Source: Capronia americana (lineage: Eukaryota > Ascomycota > Eurotiomycetes > Chaetothyriales > Herpotrichiellaceae). From it: DNA of 64,000 nucleotides. Below, piece after piece: positions 32,911 through 45,300 of this stretch. A program made the translations under genes and the position numbers. The notes beneath the pieces were generated by a model, which saw nothing but the letters and a program-made list of their open reading frames with translations, made no database searches and had not been told where the DNA came from. Position 1 is the stretch's first letter. The number at the start of each line of letters is the position of its first letter. The stretch spans positions 558,001 to 622,000 of the forward strand of contig JADWQD010000016.1 of assembly GCA_016110215.1 (NCBI GenBank), in the 5' to 3' direction.

Positions 32911-33191
32911 AGCCCGTCGGAAGAGGCGGCACTCAGTCGTGAAACCATGACAATGGACAAAATGGCAATGTAAGGCCGAGGAAGACTCTTTTACATGGTT
33001 GAAGAAGGGCGAGCTCCCATATGTGCTTGTTAATGGTGGGTGCTAGTGGGTTAGGTGGCCGCGGTCGTAGCTGTAGTCGATAGGGCAATTTGGCAGATCG
33101 GGGCCCTGCGGACACGACACGATCTGGCCAGATCTTTTTGAACTGAGGAGCACGTCAGTTATATCCAAGCAGAAGATATCGAAGTGCTATG
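32911..33191. other. Spacer, nothing recognised
   Basis: Short unassigned stretch between two minus-strand relics. Confidence 0.4.
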
Positions 33192-34561
33192 TTAGGCGTT
33201 ACAAATGAAGCTCACCTTTACAAATTCGCAGTGGTGGAGCTGCAAAACCGAAAACCAAAGCCTCAACTTGCCTCTCAGCGATTGATAAGAACCGAGGAGA
33301 GCGTCGAAGAACTTCACGTCGTCGTTGTCTTTGACAGTGTTGATATGGACAAGGTCGAGAGTGCGTCGCTTGCCATGTGTTCCAAGGAGAACGAATCGAT
33401 CGCGCGAAGTGATGTTGACGGAGCTTGAGACGCTCGTGATACTTGTGGCGCTACTCGCAGCCTGTCCGCTGCTGATTGATGACCTTGAGGGCGATCGGGA
33501 GGCCGAGGACGAGGATAACTGACCAGGGGACGTCGGTCTTGAAATAGTCGAGCTCCCGTTTGATGACCCAGCGACAGTAGAAGCAGGATACGGGTACGGC
33601 GGCCTGTTGGATGCAAGGGCCGAAGTTCTTGCTGGCTGTGTGCCTTCCGGCTTATGGCATTCTTTCCGCGGCGAAACAAGCTCAGCACATGTACTTGTCC
33701 CAAATATGTCCTGACGCTTCAGCATAAGCATCCGGTACGTCCCGCCATAGGGTTCGATCGCAGTGCTGCGCGCCTTTAGTCAAATGTTGTTTCAACCAGA
33801 TCCAGTCTCACTCGGTCTACGAAATCAGCCATAAAAAAATGGATGCAGGTGTATGGGCGTCAGTCCTGAATACAGAGAGTATTTGGGACAAGGTTGAAAC
33901 CCACCACAGTACCATCCATTGTTTATGCGGGTGATACAGATCCGGAGCGGGCTGGCTCTGACTTACGCATTTCCACGAGATTCTGGTATGACCGGGAGGT
34001 GGCGCGCGGATGCTCGGTTTCAACGGCCACCAGTTCCACTTGGTCATGGTGGCATCCTCCAACATAATCTTCAAGGTGTTGACTCCCGTTAAATTGTGGC
34101 TGACGTCCATATCTATGGAATCGCTTGGGATGGCCAAGAGCGAGACTGCCAGTGATCGAAACTGTAACGGGATGAGAAGGATTTGGAGATCTATGAGGAG
34201 CTTTCGAAAACCAGCAGTGTTCCTAAGAAATTTCTTCATTTTGTTGATGTGTGGGAAGTACTGGTACTCGTTGCTGTTCGCGTCCTCTAGTTTGTCATCG
34301 TCGTCGTTTTCATCTTCTGGAAAGTCGTCGCGCTCGTTGATCAAGATTCCCTGGATAGCGAGGCCGTTACCAGCCGTCGACTTCGACAGTATAATGTCGG
34401 TGGTTGAAGAAGAGTTCGTGAGAGAAGTTCAGAATCAGGCTGGAGGTGAAATCCGCCTTCTGTAGTCTTGACCACAGCTCGCCAACAGCAGCAAAGCCAC
34501 TGTTCAGCGCCCCGGGTGCTGCACTCCGCCACCTCATCGTGGAAAAGCATTGGACTGTCAA
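33192..34561 (-). pseudogene. Broken conserved fungal hypothetical gene
   Basis: Segments in three frames make up one recognisable fungal protein type. They are LWSRLQKADFTSSLILNFSH (about 34500-34380), FLRNTAGFRKLLIDLQILLIP with ALEDATMTKWNWWPL-like sequence and TRISWKC (34344-33960), DFVDRVRLDLVETTFD (about 33835-33785), and a Ser-rich linker plus RFVLLGTHGKRRTLDL and KLRLWFSVLQLHHCEFV (33731-33192). The change of frame near 34375 has no usable intron, and an in-frame TAA follows VETTFD without a splice site. This suggests at least two lesions. The family has no firm function. Missed introns could explain part of the disorder. Confidence 0.5.
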
Positions 34562-34891
34562 ACGTTTCCTTCACGTGGTTGCTTGGTGTCAGGCTGCCTT
34601 GGCTGGGTTAGGCTGCAGCAACACGACCAAAGGACCTGCAGTTGAGGCCGTCAGCTGAAAACGAAGCAAAGGATGCGCCTGACTTGTGGGAACTGAGCAG
34701 CTAGTTACAGAGAAGGAGCCTACAGGCGCCGACGGGCGCTCAGCTAAGCATGGCTTCGTGGCAGTTGGGATGGGCCGAGGGCACTGGTCCTCGCCCAACT
34801 CGGACTTCTGGCAAGTCGAACGTGTGGTTACTCTTTGCCTCTAGATTGTTGGAGGAAGCTACTAATACATGAGGACGTGGCGCACGCGGTT
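34562..34891. other. Spacer, nothing recognised
   Basis: About 330 bp with no coding-like frame, between two pseudogenes. Confidence 0.4.
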
Positions 34892-35631
34892 CTATGCTAC
34901 ACCACTATTGACCGCTCTATCGAGAGCCTGGGCCATGACCATCTCAAAGTAGCGGCCTCCCGGACGAGCCATCAGCTCGTCGTGGCTGCCCTCCTCGACA
35001 ACCGCGCCATCATGCAGCACAAAGATTTAGTCGCAGTTGCGCACCGTTGACAGCCGGTGCGCCACTAGAACGGTTGTACGAAGGCGAGGAGCTTTTCGTA
35101 CATGGGCCTTTACGACCCCTCTTGATGGCTTCTCCTTCTCATCACCCCCGCGCATCGTGACCTCATCATCGACTTCATCTGCTTCACCACCAACGTCTGG
35201 ATCTCCGGACCGCCCTCTCGCCGCGGCAACCTCGATGGCCTCTTGCACGACGCGCTCGCTGGCCGAGTCTAGCGCGCTGGTGGCCTCGTCGAAGAGCAGG
35301 ATGTCCGGGTCGCGGATGAGTGCCCGAGCGATTGCGAGGCCACGCGCCCCCGCCTCAGTGTCATAGCCCTCCGGAAGGCTTATGATGAAGTCATGGATGT
35401 TCGCTGCTATACACGCGGCGACGACGCGGTCGTCTAAAGGTTGCACTACATCATCGTCGTCTTTCTCGAGGATCGTCGAGTGTTGTGCTTGGGAGGCGCC
35501 GCGCCGAGCTTCGTTACTGTGGCTGATTCCTAACAGAATGTTCTCGCGGACCGAACCATCGTAGAGCGTCGTACTCTGGCTGACGTAGCCGATGCGGCGG
35601 CGATGCGCGCTGAAGTCATGCCAGCGAGGAT
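34892..35631 (-). pseudogene. ABC transporter nucleotide-binding-domain remnant
   Basis: Only the last part of an ABC-B type nucleotide-binding domain remains. It includes RRRIGYVSQSTTLYDGSVREN (Q-loop region), DFIISLPEGYDTEAGARG, LAIARALIRDPDILLFDEATSALD (Walker B and D-loop), LVAHRLSTVRNCD (H-loop) and a typical tail ending at TAG 34892-34894. The LSGGQ signature is missing: GARG is followed directly by LAIARAL, an in-frame loss of about ten codons. A TAA at 35027-35029 interrupts the frame just after the H-loop. Walker A and the membrane domains are absent. The 5' end abuts the truncated polyketide synthase. It is not functional. Confidence 0.85.
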
Positions 35632-38600
35632 TTTCTGGAAGGCCATAAGCTTTTCCGACGTAAGCTGGCTGAAGAAAGGCTTCTCAACTTCCACCAGGGA
35701 GATCACATCTTGATGAGGCGGAATTGGGTCGCCGAGGATACATTTGGTCACAAAGTAGTCGCGTGCCTCGAGTGTTTGCTTGATCGACAGCACCAAGTCT
35801 GATTCTATTTGCTCCGGGGTGAGGAGCAGTGTGACGGATGGATACTGTTGCCCGCCAACGGCGGGCTTAGCGATGATGTTGGCACCAAAGGAAGCCTTGT
35901 GATTGGGATCGTCGCGAACCACAAACTCTATCCCGTCGAAACCGACATTCTGGAGCTCTTGCTCCCATCTTTCAATGGAGACAATAGGCTCGTTCGCACG
36001 GCCATCGGCTTCACCCAGCCACCACCCTTGCAGCGGACCCATGATGATATTGACCATTTTGACGGCAGCTGGGTTCAGCTCTTGCAGAAAGAAACGGCCC
36101 CTAGGGCTTAATAGACTGTGCACCCCTTTAAGAGAGGCTCTGAGACTATCCATAGCATAAATAACGTTTGACGCGATAATCAGATCGTACGTTCCAAGCT
36201 CAAATCCTTGGTTAGCTGGATCCTCACTTACATCCAGGGTCTTGAACTCCAAGAAGGGGAATTCGCTGAATCTCTCCTTAGCACCTGAGAAGAAGCCTGA
36301 TGAAATGTCGGTAAACGTGTACTGAGAATACATCGGCTCAGAGTTAATACTCGTGAGGGCTCGTAGGGTGACTATAGTGGTTCCCCCCGTTCCAGCGCCG
36401 ATCTCCAGGACTTTCAGTGTAGGGTAAGTGTGACCTAGGTTCATAAAGAGCTCTGACGAGTCTATCCGGTCTCCCGTCAATAAATACAGCTTTATAAGAG
36501 CATCGTTAGTAAGGTAAAGCTCGAGTGCCTGCTTAGAGCCGTTAAAGATACCTACACAATGATCAAGCAGTCGAGTGATCAGCTCAGTACCATAAACGAA
36601 CGGCGAGTGTTGTAAATCGTTCCGCAATTAGTTGATTTTCGCCAGGCGGTCTTCCGGGGACACTGCGAGAAGGTCCTTACTGTTTGGTGTTATTCTGTTG
36701 TCGCCCTTGAAGCCTTCATCAACATGATCGTCAATCCAGCGTCGAAACTTGGCAAAGTGCCACACCGAGTCCGGCGTTTCATGGATGCGAGCTTGGATTG
36801 CTGCACAGCAGAGTAGGCCGTATTCCTCAATCATCATAATGTCGCTAGGTTTTGTCTTGTGTGGGACCATTAACGAGTCCAGCGGCACAAAGTCGGCGTG
36901 TGGCCGCCAGCTCAGACGCACTGGACTGTTTGTACCTGGATGTACAACTCCCAGCTCCTGATTAAAGCTCGACAGCTGAATGCCAGTAGCATGCAAGACT
37001 GTCTGTAAGTCTTGCGCCACTAGAACCTCGCCCTCAATGTCGCCGTGGCCGCTAACATGGTCTGCTGTCGCGCTGGCCTTGAGGACACCATCCGATGCGG
37101 GCGCTCGGACATGTAACTCATCAATACCTGCAGGTAGCGGAATATGCTTCAAATATCGTGAAATACCTTCACAAGCCGCCATACCCAGGAGCTGAAGGCA
37201 TTGGTCAAGGGTTATAGGGTGAATGGCATAAGACGAGCCAGTGGTTGGTGCTGGCGCAAGGGTCGACGCAGTACTTCGTTGACCCGGCATTCCTGTCAAA
37301 CGGTCTAAACCTTGAAAGTACGGTCCATAGAATAGCCCAATAGATTTGAACGCATCATATGGTGATGGCAATCGTCTCGGCAAATCCTTGATGGGCGAGT
37401 CCAATAGCTTGCTTTCTATTTCAGCTGGAGCGGACCGAACTTCACCATAGCAGTCTTCTGTCCACACGTTGCCATTGTACGACACAATTGAGAACTCGTA
37501 CCACTCTGATCCAACTACCGTAGAATGTTTTGAGGGCCGCAGAGATGTCATCATCTCAGCAGGCTGGTCTTGTAGGACCAGGGCGGCTTTTACACGCAAG
37601 TTGCGGACATCAAAGCCTGCGCCATTGCCGAGTTGTTTCGCGGCCTCTCCAACCATGACAATGTAGCCAGCACAAGGGAATACAACATCATTGTAAACCT
37701 TATGGTCTTGTAGCCACATCGTGTCTTTCAGCCGCAGAACATTACGCCATGTAGGTTCAATACCATTGCTCTCCAGTGTCCGAGAGCCGAGCAGCTCATG
37801 TGGAGGGAACTTGCGATATCTCCACTCTCTGACCGCCCTGGATTCGTACCAGTGAGATGCGTCATGGCGCCAAGGGTAGTTCGGAACCGTTGTGAGCATT
37901 TGAGCACCCGGTGTCAGCCCTTGCAGGCTCAATTCGACGCCCTCTAGGAACAGCTGCCCGCACATGTCGACGATGCACTCTTGAGCGTTCTGGCCACGCT
38001 TCAGGGAAGAACAGTATCTCAGCCGGCCTTTTAACGAAGTCGACTTGAAGATCTGTCGGAGGGGCCCACCAAGCGCTGCGTGAGGCCCTACTTCCAGAAA
38101 TAGATGATTTAATCCGCCGACATCGTCAATGATGGCTTTAACAGCTGGAAAGAAGCGCACCTGAGACTGGAGATTCTGTCTCCAGTACTTCGGCCCTAGC
38201 TGGTCGTCTCTCAGCAAGCTTCCAGTGACGCTAGAGAAGAACTTCATCGTCGGAGGCTGCGCCTGGATAGTGTTCTGGAGGTAGTGCTCGTATGTCGCAC
38301 CAACCGCGGTCATGTGGTGAGAGTGGTATGCTTGTCCATCCGTCTTCAGGCGGCGGACGAAAATACTGGGGTCGTCAGACCTGATTGCCTCGAGGACGCT
38401 GTCGATAGCTTTTCCGTCGCCCGACAGTGTCACGCTCTGGGGGCTGTTGTCACAGGCAATAACCACCCCGTCTTCCAAATACATTGTTGCTTCAACCTGG
38501 CTGATTCCAACTGCCGCCATGGCACACACTGTTTGTCGACTGGGTGGTTGTGAGGCCGCGATAATATGCCGTGGCCATTGCATCCTCAGCAGAGAGAGCT

Positions 38601-40697
38601 CCAGCAGCGTATGCAGCGGCAATCTCACCGCTTGATTGTCCAACCACTCCATCTGCTCTGATCCCGAAGCTTCTCAGCAGGTTGACAATCCCGATCTGAA
38701 TTGCAGTGCACAGAGGCTGAGAGTATTCCGCTTTATTGACTCGACTTTTGATCCCTTCCCGAAGAAGTTCATCGACTAGGCTCCAGGCCGGCTGGTGAGG
38801 CAACTGCTTTAGGCAGCTTTCAAAAGAAATAAGATCATTCCGGAAAGATGGAAACCTATCGAGGAGCTCTTTGCTCATCGCCGGCCACTATGCACCCTGC
38901 CCGGTGAAGACCAGTGTAATCTTCGGAACCGCTTTGATACGATCTCCGATGACTGGATCGGAAGAGCTGTGTCCGTTGGTGGTGAGATAGGCCCTTGATG
39001 GAAGATGTTCTCGACGGCAATTCAGAGTATAGGCAAGATCGCGGATTTGGTCGGGATTCTGATTAGCATATGATTGCATTGACTCTGACCGCCGTTTCGA
39101 CGAGTGTGCATTGGCTGCAGAGACCAGCAGGAGCTCGGTATCATTTCGCTCTTGTTTACCGTTCGTATCGGTGTATCGTCCTTGCTGGCCATATGACGCG
39201 GCCGACTCAATTACAGCGTGTGCATTGGCACCTGTGATTCCAAAGGAGTTGACACTGATGCGTTCAGGCCGACCCTTTGGCCAAGGTGGGCTCTGTGGGA
39301 ACAATCAAACGGGCTTCCTCGAACGGAATTTTGGGATTTGGTTTCTTGAAATTGGCCTGTGGAGGAATTATCCGATTCTCAAGTGTGAGAATTGCCTTGA
39401 TGATGCCTGTGATACCAGAAGCACTCTCGCCATGACCCATGTTTGCTTTGACGCCTCCCATGTATGTGACAGTCTCATTACCAAAAGCCTGAGCGATGGC
39501 CTCGCACTCCAATGGGTCACCTGTCCTGGTCCCAGTTCCATGAACCTCAACGTAGGGTGTCTCTGAAGGATCGTTTAAACCCCCTGCTCGGTACGCTTGC
39601 TTGATAAGCCTGGCATGAGCTTGTGGATTAGGTGTGCTCAAGCCAGCGCTTCTGCCGTCAGAGTTCACAGCAGTCGAGCGGACAATTGCGCGGATATTAT
39701 CGTTGCCCTCAATCGCCACATTTAGTTTCGTGAGCAAGATAACATTTATGGCTTCCCCACGACTGTAGCCATTCGCATCAGCGTCAAATGTTCGATATTC
39801 GCCTGTTGGAGAGAGCACCATGCCTTCGGATTGAGCAATCGTCATTGTGGGAGTAAGAATCAGATTCGTTCCGGCCACAATCGCAGCGTCGCACTCATTG
39901 TTCCGGAGAGCCTGAACCGCTTGGCGTAAGCAGATCATTGATGATGAACAGGCCGTTTTGATTGCGAAGCTGGGGCCTTGTAAATTATATTTGTACGACA
40001 CTCGGTTGGCAACAGCATAGTTATGCGATCCCAACACATTGAGCATGCCACTAACTTGCTGGGGGTCTTTGCCGAGCATGTCAACCCAATCATCGCCCCA
40101 GGTGCCCACAAAGACACCGGTATTGGAGCCACGCCAGTCTCGCTGGCCTGCATTCTCCATACATTCCTATACGACTTCCAATAGCATTCCTTGTTGAGGA
40201 TCGAGCCTTTCGACTTCGGCTCTGCTTAGTGAATTGAAGAAGGACGTATCTAAGAGATCCAAGCCGTCGGATTCGGCTATGAAATGACCGTACTTCACCC
40301 CTGTGCTACCAGGCAAGCCCGAGTCAGAGTAAAAGCCTTCGACATTGTACCTAGAGGGTGGTATCGGTCCTTTGGTTGTTCTTTTGTTGATGAGAAGATC
40401 CCAGAATGCTTCTTCTGTATGAATACCGCCGGGCAATCGCATTGCCATTCCAACAATGGCAATCGGCTCTGGCACGGTCGGAGTAGACGCCAATCCGTTG
40501 GAGGACGTCGACACATGGACGGTAAATGAGCCATTGGATTCAGATCGACCGTTTAATCCAGTGATCTCGAGATGACCGTTGAATTGGTTGTGCCCATTGA
40601 GCACGGCATGACCGTTGGTAATGTAGTGGCCATTGGCCAAACCATTGGGATCGATGAATTGCTCAACAGCATGGTCGCCCTTGGTGTGATCGTGCAT
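35620..40697 (-). pseudogene. Highly reducing polyketide synthase pseudogene (KS-AT-DH-MT, truncated)
   Basis: Domains in order from the ATG at 40697: an Asn-Gly-His-rich leader; ketosynthase (EPIAIVGMAMRLPGG, active-site TACSSSM, HGTGT); acyltransferase (FTGQGA, VVGQSSGEIAAAYAAGALS); dehydratase (HELLGSR, HPITLDQC); and C-methyltransferase (LEIGAGTGGTT). Enoylreductase, ketoreductase and carrier domains are absent because the gene stops near 35.62 kb at the ABC relic. Lesions seen: TAG where Trp is expected in the KS (about 40166-40168), a frameshift after VPTEPT (about 39285), TAG for Gln after GQGA (38888-38890), a 2-nt-type frameshift in the AT (about 38520), TAA near 36628-36630, and GQS in place of the usual GHS in the AT. 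The stop codons fit C-to-T type change. No active product is expected. Confidence 0.9.
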
Positions 40698-42601
40698 TGT
40701 GAGCGTCGATGGCGACCAGAACCACTTCTGCCGATACTAGCTCCATGCTCAGCTGTATTGTCGCCACGAGCTTGTCTTCGCGATCATCACAATCGACGGC
40801 GTAGAAGTAACTCATCCGTCTCGCCGTTGAGCCTTGCCGTCAGACGCTTCAGGAACGGCTGTAGGGTCAATAACATGGATAAGGTTAGCCCCAGGATTGC
40901 CCGCTACTGATCCTCTCTATCGGAACCACCAAATCAGTTATGGGCTTCGCCTCGCAGAGACATTCCGCGATTCCACCGGCCTCCATATTCAGCAGCCTTG
41001 CCCTTCCCACCGCGCCCTAGCGAGGAGGGGTGGACCTGGAAGAGAATAAATGACGCTGTATCGTGCTGTAAGCGGTGTGGGTCATAACGGACCGTCATTT
41101 CACGATCCTGTATTACCTGTCAGAACAAGAACTCCACGGAAAGGCAAGACGCAAGTCTCAACTCCGCCCCGCAGTTTCCACCCCACGGGCTCCCGACATG
41201 GGTGGAGTGAGACGAGCGGGCCAGGCGTCGGCAATACCACGGGAGGGCTGCGTTGGGCAGGCATGTGCTTTCGGTGGAACGTCGGTAGCTGCCTAAATGA
41301 CTATCTTCAGATCACCCACAGTCGCAGTGGTAAGAACTTTTGGCAATAGAGCAAGTGCTTTTGAGCTTCCGTAAGCTTGAAAGTGCGCTTTGCTATTCCG
41401 GGAAGTAGCACTCAAGGGCCGTCGCCGGTGGAATTACTGAGGCTGGTCCGACTATACCGTAGGCTACTGTAGGCTAAATGTCTTGTGCCAAGCGGCCTTC
41501 CCATTTCAGTTCAGTCGCAGATCGAGTTCCTCCGCGTTCCGTAGTATTCAAATTATGAAGATCGTCTGGGGCTATATAGGTGGGTGAGTCGGAAGTGCAT
41601 TCGCAACATGGAGACGCTTCCAGTAGGTGGTATGGATATGCATCTTTCTCCCGGTGGCAATCCCAGCATGGCAAACTACCGTCTTCAATAGGCCCTTTCT
41701 GTGCTGTGACACTCATGCTCATGGAAATGCCCGATTCATACAACCGATGCCTAACCAACTAACACGTTCAGGCCGTTAGAGTGACACACAAAAATACAGG
41801 CGTCTCCGGGCACCGGACAAACGGCACAACTGAGATCAAGTCCTGTTGGCGGGTTGCGAGGAACTCAACATGGGCAGCATCGGTGTGCCGCTCGGTCCCA
41901 GCAAAGCGACATCGTTTACGACAAAGCTATCAATCATCGACCAGACTGTTCCTCAGTGGGATTATGGTAGGAGTGGCCAACTCGGTGGTGGATTACGTTA
42001 GCTTTGTTTAGGGAAAAGCTACAATACCTGTGCGCGAGAGAGGGCGGTTTCGAGAACCCCTATAACTTTACAACCACTACGTGAGCCGGTATAGAAAGGG
42101 GTGCAAGTTTCAGGTAGGCTTGGCCGAAAGGCAAGTTGGTAACTCTAGGCGGGTGCCTATAACAGGAACCCTGGCCCATATATGGGTACTTTCTTTCTCG
42201 TGACTCAGGCTGAATTGATCACTCACGTACAGAATTTGCTCAGGTTGAAGCGGCGAGGCTCAGGTCATGCTCATGCCTAAAGATGGAAATGGAAAGTGCT
42301 CAGGTCGAGGTTCCGACGTTGAAAGACCTGTTTCCGGACAGGAAAAATCCAATCATTCCCAGTCGGAACTTCTCCGGGCAATTGGGATGGTGGTGCGGAG
42401 AATAATTATTCCGGGGCGTCCGAGCTAAGCTGGTCCGAGCGATGGAATTCCCTTCGTCTGACCTGAACCGGCGAGCCAGGCTGAACGGTGCATGTGTGCG
42501 GACATGTCGACGTCCAGACCAGACGCTCTACGAACATAAAACACTCTTCACTCGTCCACTAACGGTGCTGCCACCTGATCTTCCCGACTGATATACTCAC
42601 C
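40698..42601. other. Intergenic region, no gene seen
   Basis: About 1.9 kb. It covers the upstream flank of the dead polyketide synthase and the promoter of the mRNA export factor gene. Short frames only; a Cys-rich minus-strand frame at 41474-41758 starts with TTG and has no known domain. Confidence 0.55.
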
Positions 42602-44032
42602 ATGGACCGCAGTCTGGACGAGTCAATTGCTGAACGCCAGGTTCGTGTGCGTCCCTAGCAAACAAAAACTCGGTACTGATGGCATCTCAGAGAGGGCAAC
42701 CTCGCTCGCGCAGAGCACCTCCGCCTGCACGCCGTCGGGAATATAATCAGCCTCGCGATGGCGTCCGAAAGGTAATGAGATATTGCTGAGATGAGACCCG
42801 TTTCCCCTGCCTGACTGTCAGTGCCCAGGTCCGAAGCTCCTCTTTCTCCTCTGCGTCCGCCTGTCCTGGCAGTCCGATTGATCGCCGCATCGTTTCGATC
42901 CGACTATTCGACATCCTTCAGGCCAGGGACATTTTGAAACACAGCTAACCTAGATCTTCCTCCTCCATAGACTGCAAGGGATGACCGCGCAAACCTGGAC
43001 AAGTATGTTCAGCGCCCAAAAAGACGTAACACAAGGCTAAAGGCGTGACAGTGACTGGGTCCACGACCGATACGATGACGAACCAGACAGTATGTGATTT
43101 GGGGGAAAATCGTGTTGTACATTGCACTGACTATGTCCTTCAGGCCGCCGCTACGACCGACCAAGAGAGCGAGCCACCCGTAGAGAGGATGATCGTTTCG
43201 CCGAGCAGGACAGGTAGGAGCGTTTGCGGGAGAGTCTTGTGCTCTGCTAATGAGACAGGAAACCACTTCCTGCCAAACTCCGAGTCGACAACCTGCATTA
43301 CGACCTGACCGAGGATGATATCTGGGTATGGTCTCGTATCTTCCAAGAGATGGGCCTGTTGCAATACTAAACATTCTACAGGATCTCTTCCAACGGATCG
43401 CCCCTGTCCAGGACGCCAAACTGCGCTACGATCGTGCTGGCCGCTCCGAAGGAGTTGCGTTTGTCACCTACGAACATGTTGCCGATGCCAGAGCTGCGAT
43501 TCGAGAGTTTGACGGCGCAAACGCGAAAGGACAACCGATCAGACTTTCGCTAATCCCGCTTCCGAGACGAGATAACCCCTTTGACCGAGTGGAGAATCCC
43601 AAAAGTCTATTCGACAGGATCGAAGCTCCAGCCAGCCGCGGTCGGCGACGCAGCGAGAGTCCAATGGAAGAGGTGGATGAAGAGCGAGGGGTCCGGCGAG
43701 GCCCACGACGAGGAGGTGGGGGACCACGAGATCGAAGGAGTGATACAACAAAACCGGCTCCCGAGAACATCGATCGCTACATACCAGGCCAGCGTGACAA
43801 CCGAAGTTCAAGTCATCGTGGAGGAAGAAGACCTGGAGAGAGACGGGAACGTGCAACCAAAGACCCCGAGGGACATCGTTTGGTGGGTGGCAGACCGCGG
43901 AAAACGGCAGAAGAACTGGACGCTGAGATGGACGACTACTGGGGAGGAGCCGCACATGAAGGAGACAATCCTGGTCCAGTGGCTCAAGCAGCAGCACCCG
44001 TCGGCGAGGACGATATCGACATGATTGTGTGA
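42602..44032 (+). CDS. mlo3: Aly/REF-type mRNA export factor (Yra1/Mlo3 family)
   Basis: Seven exons are predicted: 42602-42640, 42691-42771, 42971-43002, 43052-43089, 43144-43213, 43259-43325 and 43382-44032, giving 325 residues. The N-terminus MDRSLDESIAERQ and the C-terminal helix with LDAEMDDYWG are the UAP56-binding motifs typical of this family. Between them are Arg/Gly-rich segments and one RNA recognition motif (KLRVDNLHYDLTEDDIW as RNP2, GVAFVTYE as RNP1). Members load onto nascent transcripts and pass mRNA to export receptors in the nucleus. Many tiny N-terminal exons and a longer 199-bp second intron mark this gene, which could allow intron-based autoregulation as in yeast YRA1 (inference). 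The symbol follows the fission-yeast name. Confidence 0.92.
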
Positions 44033-44222
44033 GCTAGAGCCAAAGGCCGCAGCTATTTACCATTAGGAGCGTCCTCGGGAAATCGGAGACGACGCAGAGG
44101 CAGGCTCTCACAAAAGCAATGATTGGGAATCTCTTGCGTCAGATTGCTTTGCAGGATATTCCTCTGGAGACCAGGACTTCCGGCCAATTGTGTCAGTGGT
44201 TGCGTTCCGCACAGGATGCGCA

Positions 44223-45300
44223 TCATGTCAGTTTCGATAGTATGAAATCTTCGATCGCCTTCATTCCCTCGGCGGCTCCACTGCCCTTCATACTCCTTGG
44301 AAACATGATATATCCATGAGGTGCGCCTGGGATGATCTTAACCACAGCCTCTCCACCAGCCATCAGCCACTTCACACTCATAAACATGGTGTCGTCTAAC
44401 AGACAGTCCTCGGTGCCACAGGTGAACAACGCCGGGGGCAACCTCCCTCGTAATGGTTCCAGGTCGGCGAAAAGGGGCGATATCGAAGGATGTCGCTTCT
44501 CGGCGTCTGTTTTGCCAGGCAAAAAGACATTGATGTAATGATCCATCAGGTCCCGGTCCAAGATCAGAATCTGGGGTTTCTGAAAATTGTACACCTGCGG
44601 CATCCATATCATGCTATAACAGCCAAAATGCAACAACAAGCCCTTGAATGCGAAACTGGCGTACTTGGGATTCGAATGCTGCAAGAGGTGCAACGCAACC
44701 AGCATACCCAAATGTCCACCCGCGGACTCGCCGCCCACGAAACCCAACGCCGCACCGAGTTTGGACTCGGCATTGTCTACAAGCCACTCCGCCGCATCGT
44801 AGCAATCCTCCGGTCCGGCTGGAAAGGGATCCTCAGGCGCGAGTCGATAACCCACCGAGAAACACAACATGCCCGTGTCGTTCGCGATGTCCTGTAAACC
44901 CGGGTCTTGGGATTTCTCGTCTTGAAGGACCCAGCCTCCACCGTGGATGTGCATAAACACGGCCGTTACCGGCTTGCCGTTCTGTGGGCGTAGGATGCGG
45001 CAAGGGATGCTCCGGGAGGGGTCCCGGCTGGGGATGCTGAAGTCCTCGGCCGTGTCCAGATATACCGCCTTCGGGAGGGGTGTCTCCCCGGCGGCGCGCA
45101 TTTCACGGTAGCGTTTGGCGCCAACCTAGCGGGAATGAATGTCGATCCTACGATGTTGGTGTGAACAAACTCACCTCGTACCATTTGGGACCGTGGCTCA
45201 TGATGTCCATCAGCTTATGATTGAACGCTTTCGTTTCCTCCGATATCGACGCCGGGTCGAACACGCTAGGGTCAAGTTTGAGTACATTATGGAGATCCAT
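44223..45300 (-). CDS. Alpha/beta hydrolase (HSL-type esterase/lipase)
   Basis: Exons 45175-45300 and 44223-45125 (intron 49 bp, GTGAGT) give 342 residues. The oxyanion-hole motif HIHGGGWVLQDE, the nucleophile elbow GGESAGGH, GYRLAPEDPFPAGPEDC and the late PHGYIMFP with the catalytic His identify the hormone-sensitive-lipase-like family of carboxylesterases. TCGTEDCLLDD probably supplies the acidic residue. There is no signal peptide, so it is likely intracellular. The substrate is unknown. It converges with the mRNA export factor gene. Confidence 0.9.

Noticed and set aside
35620..40697. Active polyketide biosynthetic cluster
   Set aside because: The synthase has several stops and frameshifts and lacks its C-terminal domains, and the neighbouring ABC gene is also dead.
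41474..41758. Cys-rich 94-codon minus-strand frame
   Set aside because: It starts with TTG, shows no known zinc-binding pattern and has no supporting context.
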